Shown here: positions 23,690-33,338 of the stretch, piece after piece
Layout of the letters: each line of letters opens with the position of its first letter
Numbering within the stretch: the stretch's first letter is position 1
Assembly (NCBI GenBank): GCA_027625915.1
Contig: JANTQA010000060.1
Span: 6,014,001-6,078,000 of the forward strand
Reading direction: 5' to 3'
DNA from: Anaeramoeba flamelloides
Taxonomy: Eukaryota; Metamonada; Anaeramoebidae
Length of the DNA stretch: 64,000 bases
Translations under genes and position numbers: made by a program
Notes under the pieces: model-generated
What the model was told of the DNA's origin: nothing
The model's database searches: none
Seen by the model: only the letters and a program-made list of their open reading frames with translations

Positions 23690-24060
23690 TCTCCTTGGTA
23701 GAAGCTAATTTCCAAGAATTGATTAATTAGAAAGAAATTTGCTTAATTAACAAAATAACTAGCTACAATTTTTGTAAATGATTTTATATATATAAAAAAC
23801 ATAATCACAAAAGAAAAGGTATACTTTTTATAAACGAGTCTAATTCAAAATAAAGAAATAAACTTCAATTCAAAATTTTTAACACGCCAAATTTCATGAA
23901 AAAAAAAAAAATCTCATTTCAATCATTTCTAAAGAAGAAATACCAGATTAGAATTATTCACTAATTTAAATGTTAATATTTGTTTATAAATTACAATACT
24001 CACAAAATAAAAAACAAATAATTATGAATACTAATAAATTATCTGTGTATTAAAAATTTA
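23690..24060. other. Repeat fragment and low-complexity spacer
   Basis: Starts with a short fragment of the 20.9-22.2 kb repeat (CTTCTCCTTGGTAGAAGCT). The rest is A+T-rich with no recognised feature. Confidence 0.35.
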
Positions 24061-24440
24061 GTAGAGAGAAGAACAAAAAAATATATTTGGTAAATTTCTT
24101 TAAATTATTTAAGGACAATTGATCCAACAAATCGCCAGATACTCTTCAATTAATATTATTTGAGTTCGGATATCATAAAAGAACTAAACCTTTAGCTTGA
24201 TATCAATTGTTTGAGTAAAACATTTCGATCAAACAAAATAAGTTACGTAATTCAAAAAAATAAAAAAAAGACAAAAAACTAAAAAATGAAAAAATGATTT
24301 TCTTATTTTTGAAAAATCAAAATCACTTCCATATCAGATTGAAATTGTATTATTGTGATTGCACAAACCGTTCTAACTGCGTTGAAAATTTTGAATTTTA
24401 GTTTATTTAAAATTAAATTAGGATTTTTTGCTTATTATTA
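24061..24440. repeat. Dispersed repeat R3, copy 2
   Basis: Same block order as 13442-13800 and 51304-51640: GAAGAACAAAAAAATATATTTGG-like left end, GATCAAACAAAATAAGTTACG core, A-rich block, ACCGTTCTAACTGCGTT at the right. It is followed within a few bases by the 3' tail of a LINE. Confidence 0.6.
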
Positions 24441-24441
24441 C

Positions 24442-24862
24442 TTAATGATAAAGAGAATTATGGATCTTTATCGAAATTACTAAACAAAAATTTAGAAATT
24501 AGGGAAGTGCCGAAGAGTGCCGTAGTGTGCCTAGGTTTTTTTTTTTTTTTGTTTAAGAAATTAAAAGAAAATTTAAGAAAATTTCTTTTTATTTATCAAA
24601 AAAAAAAAAAAGAACAGCATTTTTCCAGAATTCAAAACAATTTAATAACAATCAAAGATTTTACTCTATTCTTTAAATTAAAAAAAAAAAACGAAAGACA
24701 GTGCCGTGGAGTGAAGTAGAGTGTCGTGGAGTGCCTAGATTTTCCAGAATCCAAAAGAATTGAGAAAAATCTTTGATTTTAATCAATTCTTTTGAATTCT
24801 GGAAAACCTAACAGCATATAGAGGAAATCATTTCCTACATCCAAAATAATAAAAAAAAATAA
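24442..24862 (+). mobile_element. 5'-truncated LINE 3' end, split by a hairpin MITE
   Basis: 24442-24504 matches the 3' end of the LINE at 51671-53098 (TTAATGATAAAGA-AATTCTG-like start, then AACAAAAATTTAGAAATTAG). The match resumes at 24816-24862 (AGAGGAAAT-ATTTCCT then an A-rich tail). The intervening 24505-24815 is a separate element. The retained coding piece corresponds to the last 25 or so codons of the LINE ORF only. Confidence 0.65.
24505..24815. mobile_element. Hairpin MITE of the AGTGCCTAG family
   Basis: Inserted in the LINE tail. Contains repeated GTGCCG/GAGTGCC units, a GTGCCTAG followed by a T-run, AGAAATT/AATTTCT hairpins, and inverted TTCCAGAATTCAAAA and TTTTGAATTCTGGAA. The same modules occur inside the 59-2863 foldback, at 23150-23245, at 39393-39490 and at 40727-40830. 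Confidence 0.6.
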
Positions 24863-25151
24863 ATTAGAATTTTTTAATTTATTCTTTTTGCATTTAAAAA
24901 ATTATTATTTTAAAAAAAAAAAAAATTATAAAGTCATTTTTATATTTATCTTTCACAATTTTTTGGAAAAAAAAAAACATTCAAGAAATAAGTTATATTT
25001 GTATTGTATATAATCTAGAAGAGAAAAAATAAATTTTAATGGTGAAAGATAAAATTAATTTTCTCCCTTCAAAATAAAAAAAAAGAAAAAAAAAAGAAAT
25101 TTTTGATGTTATTTTGTTCTATTTTTTTTTTTATTACTGTTTTTCTTATTA

Positions 25152-25341
25152 TTATTTTCTTGGTCTTGCTTTTGAACAATGAATAACACGGTTATCGAAT
25201 CGAGTTCCGTTAATTTCTTTGATAGCAGTTTCGCAATCTTCTTCTTCATAATAAGAAACATATCCAAATCCTCTTAACTCATTATTATTATCGGTTGGTA
25301 AATAAAATCTTTGTAAATCACCATGTTTTTCAAACATATCT
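25152..25341 (-). CDS. RRM RNA-binding protein, last exon
   Basis: Encodes the C-terminal two thirds of an RNA-recognition motif and ends eight residues later. Visible elements are helix 1 (DMFEKHGDL), RNP1 as RGFGYVSY, helix 2 (EDCETAIKEING) and the last strand (VIHCSKARPRK), then TAA. RNP2 and the first strand are missing, so there must be an upstream exon. A TATAG acceptor at 25343-25342 would start this exon with A then GAT ATG (split codon). I searched minus-strand sequence up to about 27.1 kb and could not identify the RNP2 exon. A small single-RRM protein is likely; RNA binding is inferred from family. Confidence 0.7.
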
Positions 25342-27213
25342 CTATATTTTTGTTTGTAAGGTTTATAAAAGTAAAGAATAAGAAGAAAGAAATTGAAATA
25401 AAATTTTAAAATAGAAGAAAATTTTCTTTCATATATTTAAAACGACTAGAAGAAGAACTTTAATTTAGAATGGATCTTATTATTTTTTTTTAATTATTAA
25501 CGAGGAATATTTATAAAATATTTGTATATTTTGATTGATTGTCTAGTTTTTTTAATCCTGACAAAATTTCCAAGAAAAAAGAAACAGTTATATCCCTTAT
25601 AACCCCAAATATACTAAAATTATTTTCAAATAAAAATTTTAATTTGAATTGGTATAAAAAGAATTGTAAGATATCAAATTGATAAACAATTATCTTAGAA
25701 AGAAAATTTTCGAATTTAAAAATTGTTTAGGCTCTTACAATAAAAAAATAACCTTGAAAAACATTTCTAACATTTTAGAAAATTTTTCTTGATTCATGTG
25801 ATTTTATTATTTTTAAATTGTAAATTTATGAATTTTTTTTTTTTGAAAAGTTTGTCAAAACAACAAAAAAATTTGAGTTTTAATGATAAAAACACCACAT
25901 TATTCACTGGAAAATTTTTTAGTGATGCTCTTTGCACCCAACATTACCTAAAATACTTTAATAAATAATTTATTTCTTTCAAAAGATATTTTAAAATCAC
26001 ATTGAAAATTTGTTTTATCTATTGATTACTATTCAATAGCAATATTTATTTTTGATTATAAATAATTAAAAAAACAAAAAAAATATAAATTACACTTAAA
26101 AAAAATGATCTTTTTTTTCATTATAAAATTTCTCAGTTTTTTCAACACAAAATTTTTTTCAATTTTAAATGATTTGGCCAAAAGTTCGAGTCAGATTAAT
26201 AATTGTTTTTTTTTTTTTATTTTTTACAATTTTTTAATTTTTGACTTTTTAAAATCTGTACATAAAATAAAATTATTATTTCATAAGAAATCATAGATCA
26301 AAAATTATTTAACAAGATCTGGATTAATTTATAAAGGACAAATTCAATTTTCACAAAGATTTTTTTCAAATTTTTACTAAAAAGAAGAAAATTCAAAAAA
26401 ACAAAATTTCTTGTTTTCGAAGATTATTTTATTATCTTTGTATAATATTTAAAAGTTAATTTACATATATATATATTAATTTTAGAGTTGATAACTTTAT
26501 CTGGTATCGAAGTTTTTTTTGATTTAATTCAAATGTAATAAATGAAATTATTTTAGATTTTTTATTTTTGTTTTTTCAAGTAATTTCTATTGCTTGAAAT
26601 GAAAGTTTTCGAAGATTATTCATATTAAGCTTTTAATTATGACAAAAAGAAATAAATTTCATTTTTCTCTGAATTCGATATTTATTGAAATTTTGTCTGA
26701 AAAAAAAAATTAAAATATTTTCTTTTTTTCCTTTTTCTTATTCTATTTATCAAACAATTAACAACATTTTTTGATTGTTTTTATTAAAAAAATAATGTAT
26801 TGTGTTTTGAATTACTATTATTGTAATAAATTTTCATATTTCAAAAATTAAAAAAAAAATAAAAATCTTGGAAAAAAATATAAAAATGAATAATTATTAT
26901 TTTTTTTTTCCATGAATAAAAAAAAATACAAAAACATAATTAATTCATCTTTGAACTATTTTGACTTTTTATCATAATTCAAATCTATATTAAAGACAAA
27001 TAATAAAATAAATATATTAGCACATCAATATCATTTTAAATCTTTTTATTTTAAACTTGATGAAATTTAGGTCAATTCCTGAGTGCTAAGGCAGATAAGA
27101 TATTTCCCAAGAAGAAGGGAAATTTTATTTTCAAATATCCTGATTAAACTTATTTTCTAATATGACTATTTAAATTCTCAAAACGATTATTCACCATTGA
27201 TTGATTCTTAATA
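25342..27213. other. Presumed intron and upstream region of the RRM gene
   Basis: Very A+T-rich. A short minus-strand ATG frame at about 25798-25755 ending AAG|GTTATT could be a first exon, but it carries no RNP2 motif. Otherwise nothing recognised. Confidence 0.3.
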
Positions 27214-27220
27214 ATAATCT

Positions 27221-27234
<14 letters not shown>

Positions 27235-27257
<23 letters not shown>

Positions 27258-28058
27258 TACCTTTTCCAAATTTCCCTTTTTAAGTTGTTTGGGTTCCTCC
27301 TCTTTTTGTTTTTTTAGGTGCTTGGAGAGGTTCAAGGAATAAAAAATCATTATAAGAATTGGTGGACTTGGTCATGAATAACCTAACCAAACTTGTTAAT
27401 GATCAGATCTAAAATGAATTGAGCTGGACTTATGCAACTGTGGAGAACTGAATCCAACAAATGCGATCTGAAGCCAACCAAAGTGAACCGAATTGGACTT
27501 TCCGTACAATCTGTCGAGTCGTTACCTGGACTGGGTTTTTGCTGTCGAGTCGGTATCTTGTACTGGGATTTTGCGAAAACAAGATTTGGGAAACTTGCAA
27601 AAAAAAAAAAAAAAAAAAAAAAAGCAACTCAAAAAAAAAAAAAAAAAAAAAAAAAAGCAACTCAATTTTGTAAAACCAAATCTTATTCTTAAAACCTTAG
27701 ACTTTATAGATTCAAACCATCTATAAAGTTCTAAAAAACTTAATAAAGTAACCTATTTCATTTGATCTATAGTTGTTCAAATATTTAGATCTCTTTATTA
27801 AAACAAGAAATTATTGAAAATATTGATCATTTTTTATGGGTCTATCCTTCCTATGAAAAAGATAGATTAATATTTCAAAACAAATTAAAAAAAAAAAAAA
27901 ATCTTAATGAATTAATTTAAAACAAACGGTTTGAAACTATTTTCATTAAATAATAATCTTGAAATCTATGATTTTACGCTTAAATTTCTGAAAGGGAATT
28001 TAAGTAAAAGGGTATCCAGAGTGTAATTTACACTTCTTCAACAATAAAAAAAAAAAAA
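27235..28058 (+). mobile_element. Non-LTR retroposon with 22-bp target duplication and internal deletion
   Basis: The target duplication AATAATCTAATTTTTTTTTT (T-run slightly longer) lies at 27214-27236 and 28059-28081, and the insert ends in poly(A) after CAACAAT. The 5' 570 bases match 1611-2190. The 3' part decodes to DHFLWVYPSYEKDRLIFQN, which resembles the His/Cys-type tail after the reverse transcriptase of LINEs. The element therefore joins a 5' module to a LINE 3' end with the body missing. Two A-runs with GCAACTC between them (27599-27662) sit mid-element. Confidence 0.75.
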
Positions 28059-28081
28059 AATAATCTAATTTTTTTTTTTTA

Positions 28082-28521
28082 GTATTGTATTACATAAATA
28101 AAAGATAATAAATTTGATATCTCGATTTTATATGAATATTTTTAAGGAGTGAAAATTGGTGATTATTTTTTTCGTTTTAATCCATAAAAAATTTTTTCGA
28201 AAGAAGAGATTTAAACCCGACAAAATTTTCTAGAGAACAAAAGAACTTATACCTGTATTTTATTGTTTAAAAAATCGCTTGGATCCTTACCATATTACAC
28301 ATTTTTTATTGAAATTGTCCATGAACCGATATTACATAAAATAGTGTTTCAATATTTTTCATCTTTTGGAAATGTTTTGAAATAGAAACAATAGGTTCTG
28401 ATACGTTCAGTATTAATATACAACTTAATTTGGTTTTAACAATTTACGAAAAGAAATATTTTCAAAAAAAATTGTTTATTATTTATATATATCAAAAAAA
28501 AACGCACCACTTTTTTGGAAA
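28082..28521. mobile_element. Partial TIR element of the AAAAAGTGGGG family
   Basis: The right end ACCACTTTTTTGGAAA followed by TA, and the interior GATATCTCGATTTTATATGA, correspond to 9407-9989. The left terminus is absent, apparently cut off at the retroposon target site. Confidence 0.5.
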
Positions 28522-28694
28522 TACCTCAGTTCTAAATCCAGGAAACTTTTATTTGTTTCCCAATCAATAACTTTTAAATAATTTTGTTAATTTTAATTTT
28601 ATTTCTTTTTTATCGTATATTTTTGAAAATAAACCTCATTTAAGTAAAATACAGTTTGATTTTTTTTTTTACGTCAAATGAATAGAGAAAAATT

Positions 28695-29220
28695 ATCTTA
28701 AATTTTAATCTTTTGGTTATTACTAACCCACTGAAATAATGAAGATTGGGTTATTAATTATAAATTAGAAATAATCAAATCAAAAAGTTATTTCTTTAGG
28801 TAAAAAGTTGAATTTAACAAGGTTTTAAAAAAAGTATTTTAGGAGAATTTTTAATTTGATTGTTTGATTAGTTTTTCTCATATGTTTTTGTTTAACAACA
28901 AGAAAAAATTGATTTGAAATATACAATGCTGAATCTCAGTTGAAAAAAGAAATTATCTTGTTTTAAAAGTTTAAAATAATTATTGTAATTTTATTGAAAT
29001 TAAGTAGATTTTTCATACTGGGTTATTTCAGAGCTTAGTTGTTTTATTTTTAAAATGTATTTTTTTGTACACTTCCTTTTACAGGGCAATAAGATTCCAA
29101 TCTTCTTTCAGCGAAAATTATTTTTTATGAAATAATTCGGAAATATATTCGAATTGTGGACTTTTGGAAAATGAGAAAAATGGATCAAACTTTAAAAACA
29201 ATAATTCATTTCTGAAAATT
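28695..29220. repeat. Dispersed repeat B, copy 2
   Basis: Direct-orientation partner of 20225-20740 (see that entry for landmarks). Similarity looks moderate with many small indels, so both copies are old. Confidence 0.6.
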
Positions 29221-29581
29221 GATTTAAAAGCAAAGTAAGCCCGGTTTTATAGTAATCAGATTTTTACTTTGTTTTTCAATTTCGAGATGTGGTAATTTTT
29301 TTTTGAATTTGCTATAAAATTTACGAGATTTTTTTTAGTTTACTAGTTACTTATAGCACCTTCCAAAACCTAACACAATTTAGTTGTAAAATTGATGATA
29401 ACAAAAAATTATTACTTTTTGAAAATTACTGTAAGAAGGAAAAAATTAAAACACAAGAATATTTTTATAATTTAACATAAAGAGGTTTAACAACTTCAAA
29501 TAGAACATTTTTAGGGTGAGAATTGATTAACAAATTTTGAAAATGCTTTTATTGATGGGTACTAAAGAAAAAAATACCTTA

Positions 29582-30195
29582 ATGTTGGGAAAAAAAGTTC
29601 AACATGATTTTTAATTGGGAACCTTAATAGAACTCAAAATGAAAAGTAAAATCAATAAAAAGAAGAAACCAATTAACTTGAAGAATAAATCAATTACATT
29701 ATTTTCAATCAAATCAATAAAAACATTTCAAGTCTCCCTTTTTTATCCAAAATCCAAAGAGGTTTTGGAGATCTCAAAAATCGTTACAGTCAGTTCCACT
29801 TTTAAGATACAAACTTTTAACTAAATTTAAAGCACAGAAAAATCTTCAAAAGTAAGGCATATCTTTTGGGAATTTTTTTTTACACAAATTATTTTACTAG
29901 AATTTGAATTTAGTGCCTTAATTTGAGATTTTTAGTTTGTGCTTTAAATTTAGTTAAAAGTTTGTGTCTTAAAAGTGGAACTGACTGTAAAATTTTTCAT
30001 TAAATTTTTAATAATAGATCAACCAAAGAAAATCCCTGTACAAAAAGATAGTGTTAAAAAAACTGTTATTGTTTTGAATCCTCTATTTTGTCTTTAATTG
30101 TTTATTATTTCTTTTATTAATTGATCTTACTTTTCATTTTGAGTTCTATTAAGGTTCCCAACTAAAAATTGTGTTGAACTTTTTTTCCTTAACAG
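29582..30195. mobile_element. TIR element (614 bp) with TTA target duplication, carrying a nested MITE
   Basis: Ends are inverted repeats (ATGTTGGGAAAAAAAGTTCA at the left, complement of CTGTTAAGGAAAAAAAGTTC at the right), continuing through TTGGGAACCTTAATAGAACTC. TTA flanks both sides (29579-29581 and 30196-30198). It belongs with the 3214-3670 element. The ORF at 29615-29824 spans the end of this element and part of the nested one and is not a gene. Confidence 0.85.
29787..29987. mobile_element. Intact 201-bp Tc1/mariner-like MITE
   Basis: Begins CAGTCAGTTCCACTTTTAAG and ends with the reverse complement, flanked by TA on each side (29785-29786 and 29988-29989). Inverted repeats are about 50 bases with few mismatches. 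Inserted inside the TTA-type element. A decayed copy is at 6366-6560. Confidence 0.9.
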
Positions 30196-30426
30196 TTATA
30201 TTCTTTTTTGTTTAATAATAATGAGTATTCAAAGAAGTTGTTTCTTTTGAAATGAGTCAAATTTTGTTCCACCGTTTTTATTTTAACACAACCAAGAATT
30301 ACGAAAGTGTTATTTGTTAAAGGATGAGTGTTATTTTCAATAAAAGAAAAAAATTTTAAAAAAAAAAGCAAGAAGATCTTTTGAATAAACAAGATAATGC
30401 CGACTGAATTCTTTGAAGAAAACATA

Positions 30427-30923
30427 TTAGGGAATGGCTTGGGGTGATTTAATTTTTAACCTTAAGTACAAAAGAAAAATAAAAAGAAAAAGAAAAAAAT
30501 GTAAAACAAACCTAAAAGCATCAATATTAATATTTGGACTAAAATCTGTGACTCTAATGGTAGGGAATTGTTGGTATCTCCTTTGCTGGTTACTGTTGTT
30601 TTTTTAAAAGGATCAAAAAATAAAATAAAAAAAAGATTTTTTATTTTTTGTTTTTTTTGAGAAAGATCAAAGGTGAATTTGTAATTAAAAAGAGAATTAA
30701 AAAGATCAAAGTATTACGAATCGTCACGATTGTAAAGTCCTTCTCTATCTAATTCAGATGGTTTTGTTGTTACAAAAAGCTTTGATGTTTTGGAATGGTT
30801 TTTTTCAAAATGCTTGATTCCTAATTCACGTGCAGAAGAAATCAATGGGTTTGATTCTTCAAGGTTTTGCTTAACATTAATGACTTGTGGTCTTTTGAAT
30901 TCTAAATATTTGAATTCTTCCAT
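30427..30923 (-). CDS. Small spliced protein of unknown function
   Basis: Not recognised. Exon 1 (30923-30718) encodes 68 residues beginning MEEFKYLEFKRPQ, with a charged, non-repetitive composition unlike the surrounding junk ORFs. A donor at 30717 (GATTC|GTAATA) and an acceptor at 30593 (ACAACAG|TAACC) keep the frame. They join to a second exon reading SNQQRRYQQFPTIRV then TDFSPNINIDAF. The frame then enters a T-rich segment (about 30511-30460) that reads as a hydrophobic stretch and ends at TAA 30429-30427. That segment could be a real membrane anchor, giving a 123-residue tail-anchored protein, or a second intron starting AG|GTTTGT. TTTATTTT lies at 30958-30970 upstream of the ATG, as for other genes. 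The sequence just before the ATG, TTTTCTTCAG, could also be an acceptor, so an upstream exon is possible. Confidence 0.5.
30593..30717 (-). other. Predicted intron (125 nt) in the unknown gene
   Basis: GTAATA donor, CAG acceptor. Splicing preserves the frame (split Ser codon TC|T), while reading through meets a TAA at once. Confidence 0.5.
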
Positions 30924-32936
30924 CTGAAGAAAATGTGATAAAAACTTTTTCTAAAAAAAATAAAAATAAATTGAAATCGTAAAACTAAAAGAGAAGAGAA
31001 ACTTTTTGTATTAACAATTTTTTGAATGAATAGTTAGGGTTAATGAAAAAATTTCAATTAGACCAAGTATAAATATATTTGAATATATCAAAAATCTCAG
31101 AATAAATAATTGAAAATCTTTACAATCTGCAATTTGGTTTTCCAATTAAAAAAATTTCATAGTACACTTTAAATTGTAAATACTATTTCACTTGAAGGGT
31201 TTCTAAAAAATTGAGAATTTGAAATATATTATTGATTATGAAAATAACTCTAACTTTGATATTGAGGCCTTGAAAATATAAAATTATAAAAAATATTTTA
31301 TTTCAATTCCAAGAAAGGTTAGAAATAGGTTAATTACCTATGATAAGAATAATAGAATTGTCTCGTAAACAAATAATATATCAGATATCAAAAAAAAAAA
31401 AAGATAACTTTGAATCAGAGGCCAATTTCAATTCATGAAAGTTTACCAAATTTATTTCTAAAAATGTTATAAAAACTAATTGAATCTTTTTGGCGATTTA
31501 TTTAGAAATTTCAATTGAAGTTTTGAAAAAAAAAATTAAATTAAAAAATAATAAAAACTTTAAATATTTTAATTCTTGGGTTAATCTCTGTATTATTGAA
31601 ATGTGTAAATAAAGGACAAATTTTTGATTCTTATATATTCAACTAAATTTAAAATTGGAAAAATTAATTTCACTCTAGATAAAAAAAAAAAAATCAATTC
31701 ACAAATAAATGAATAAAAAAATTATTTCTTCTTGTAAGATAAATATTAATAAAATTTAATGGATTAATTAGAATTCAAAATCGATATCGCTATTTTTAAC
31801 ATTAAAAGTTAATTTCTTATTTTTACTTTATTTAATTTATTATTTTTTCTTTTTTTCATTTTCTTTTTTTACCTTTTGTTTTATCATATCTTGACTAGAA
31901 AATTATAATGAATTTAAAGATAAATTATTCTTCAGCATAAATTCAACCCATTTTGCAAAAAAAAAAAAAAAAAAAGGAAAAAAATGAGAATTTAATATTC
32001 TAACAGACTTTTAAACCAAATAAAATATTTTTTTTTTTGAAAGAATTTTACCTTTTAACATTCTTTTAAAAAAAATTTTTCAACTTTCTTGATAGTTTTC
32101 GATCAGTTGAAAATTCAATTTTAAATTAATATATTTTATATATTAAAACGATTTTTTAGAATAATGGGATGTTATAAAAAAGAATTCGAAGGAGGACAAA
32201 ACATTATTTTATTTTTTTTTTTTTTTTCTATTTTTTACCTCGTTGAATTTCCTTTTTATTGGGAAGAAGAGTTACTAAGGAGAAAAATCAAGTGGTTACC
32301 TACTAATATTCGAATGATAGAAACTAATTGGTATGTGTAAATTGAAAATAAAAAGAAAGGACAAAAACAAAAACTGGAACGATCAAAAAAGAATAGATCA
32401 AAAAGAAAAAAAATGGCAAGCTACTAAACAACTACCTCTCAATAAAGCAATCACGATTTCTTAGAAATAATTAGATGAAAAAGTTTTAAATAAAAGGATT
32501 GTGTCTATTTTAGTGAGTTTTCTTGATCAAAATGGACTGTTGGTTTTTTTTTTTGATTTTTTACCAATTGTCTTTGAAAAACCCTTTTTTTTTTTTTTTC
32601 CTTTTAATTTTTCTTTCTGTTTTTTCAATTAATAAAAATTTGGAACTTGCTCAATTCCACAATATTTTTTTTTCTTTATCATCTAAATTACTAATTTACC
32701 ATTAGTAATCAGAGCTGTAAGAGGACCTTTGATCACTCCCTTCAATCAAGTAAAAAAAAAAAAAATTATTTTTTTAGTAATAAATCTAAATAAATTTTGA
32801 TTTTCAATCACAAAATATTTTTTTTACATATTTTATAATTTTTAATTATTTATTTTATTTTTTACTAATTTAAAAAATAAACACAATTTACACGCACACG
32901 CACACATGTGATAATATATCTATTTCTATATATATA

Positions 32937-32967
<31 letters not shown>

Positions 32968-33338
32968 AAGCATTAATTCAACATATACATCTTCTGAACG
33001 AAAGTATTTATTTACAGTTATCTTTAAAAAAAAAATAAGAACAAGCAGCAAATTAAAAAAAAAAAAGGTAAAATATTTGAATTGATGATTTGGATTATCG
33101 TAAAATTCGTGTTTTTATTTAACATAATATAGATTTTTTGATTATAATTTAATTAAATTAAATTTATGACAACTTTTTGGAGTAGTTAATATGACTTTTC
33201 ATGAAAAATAGTAATTTTGAATTTGCGATCCAATTAATCAAAGAGGCAATATCAACTACAAAAAAAAAAAAGAATGAAAATTACATTTCCCAATTCGAGG
33301 TCGTCTTAAATAATCAATTCTTTAAAATATTTCTAATT
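30924..33338. other. Gene-free A+T-rich stretch with microsatellites
   Basis: No gene supported. Holds a (CA)n-like tract (about 32889-32906), a (TA)n then (GATATA)n tract (32926-32968), and many homopolymer runs. The right end is the 3' flank of the SPO22-like gene. Confidence 0.45.

Noticed and set aside
26170-26200. tRNA T-arm-like AGTTCGAGTC
   Set aside because: No acceptor stem, D-arm or anticodon arm can be built around it; no tRNA was found anywhere in the window.
27430-27726. Several overlapping 70-86 codon frames in the retroposon
   Set aside because: Frames on both strands are open only because of the A-runs; the copy at 1.8 kb does not keep them.
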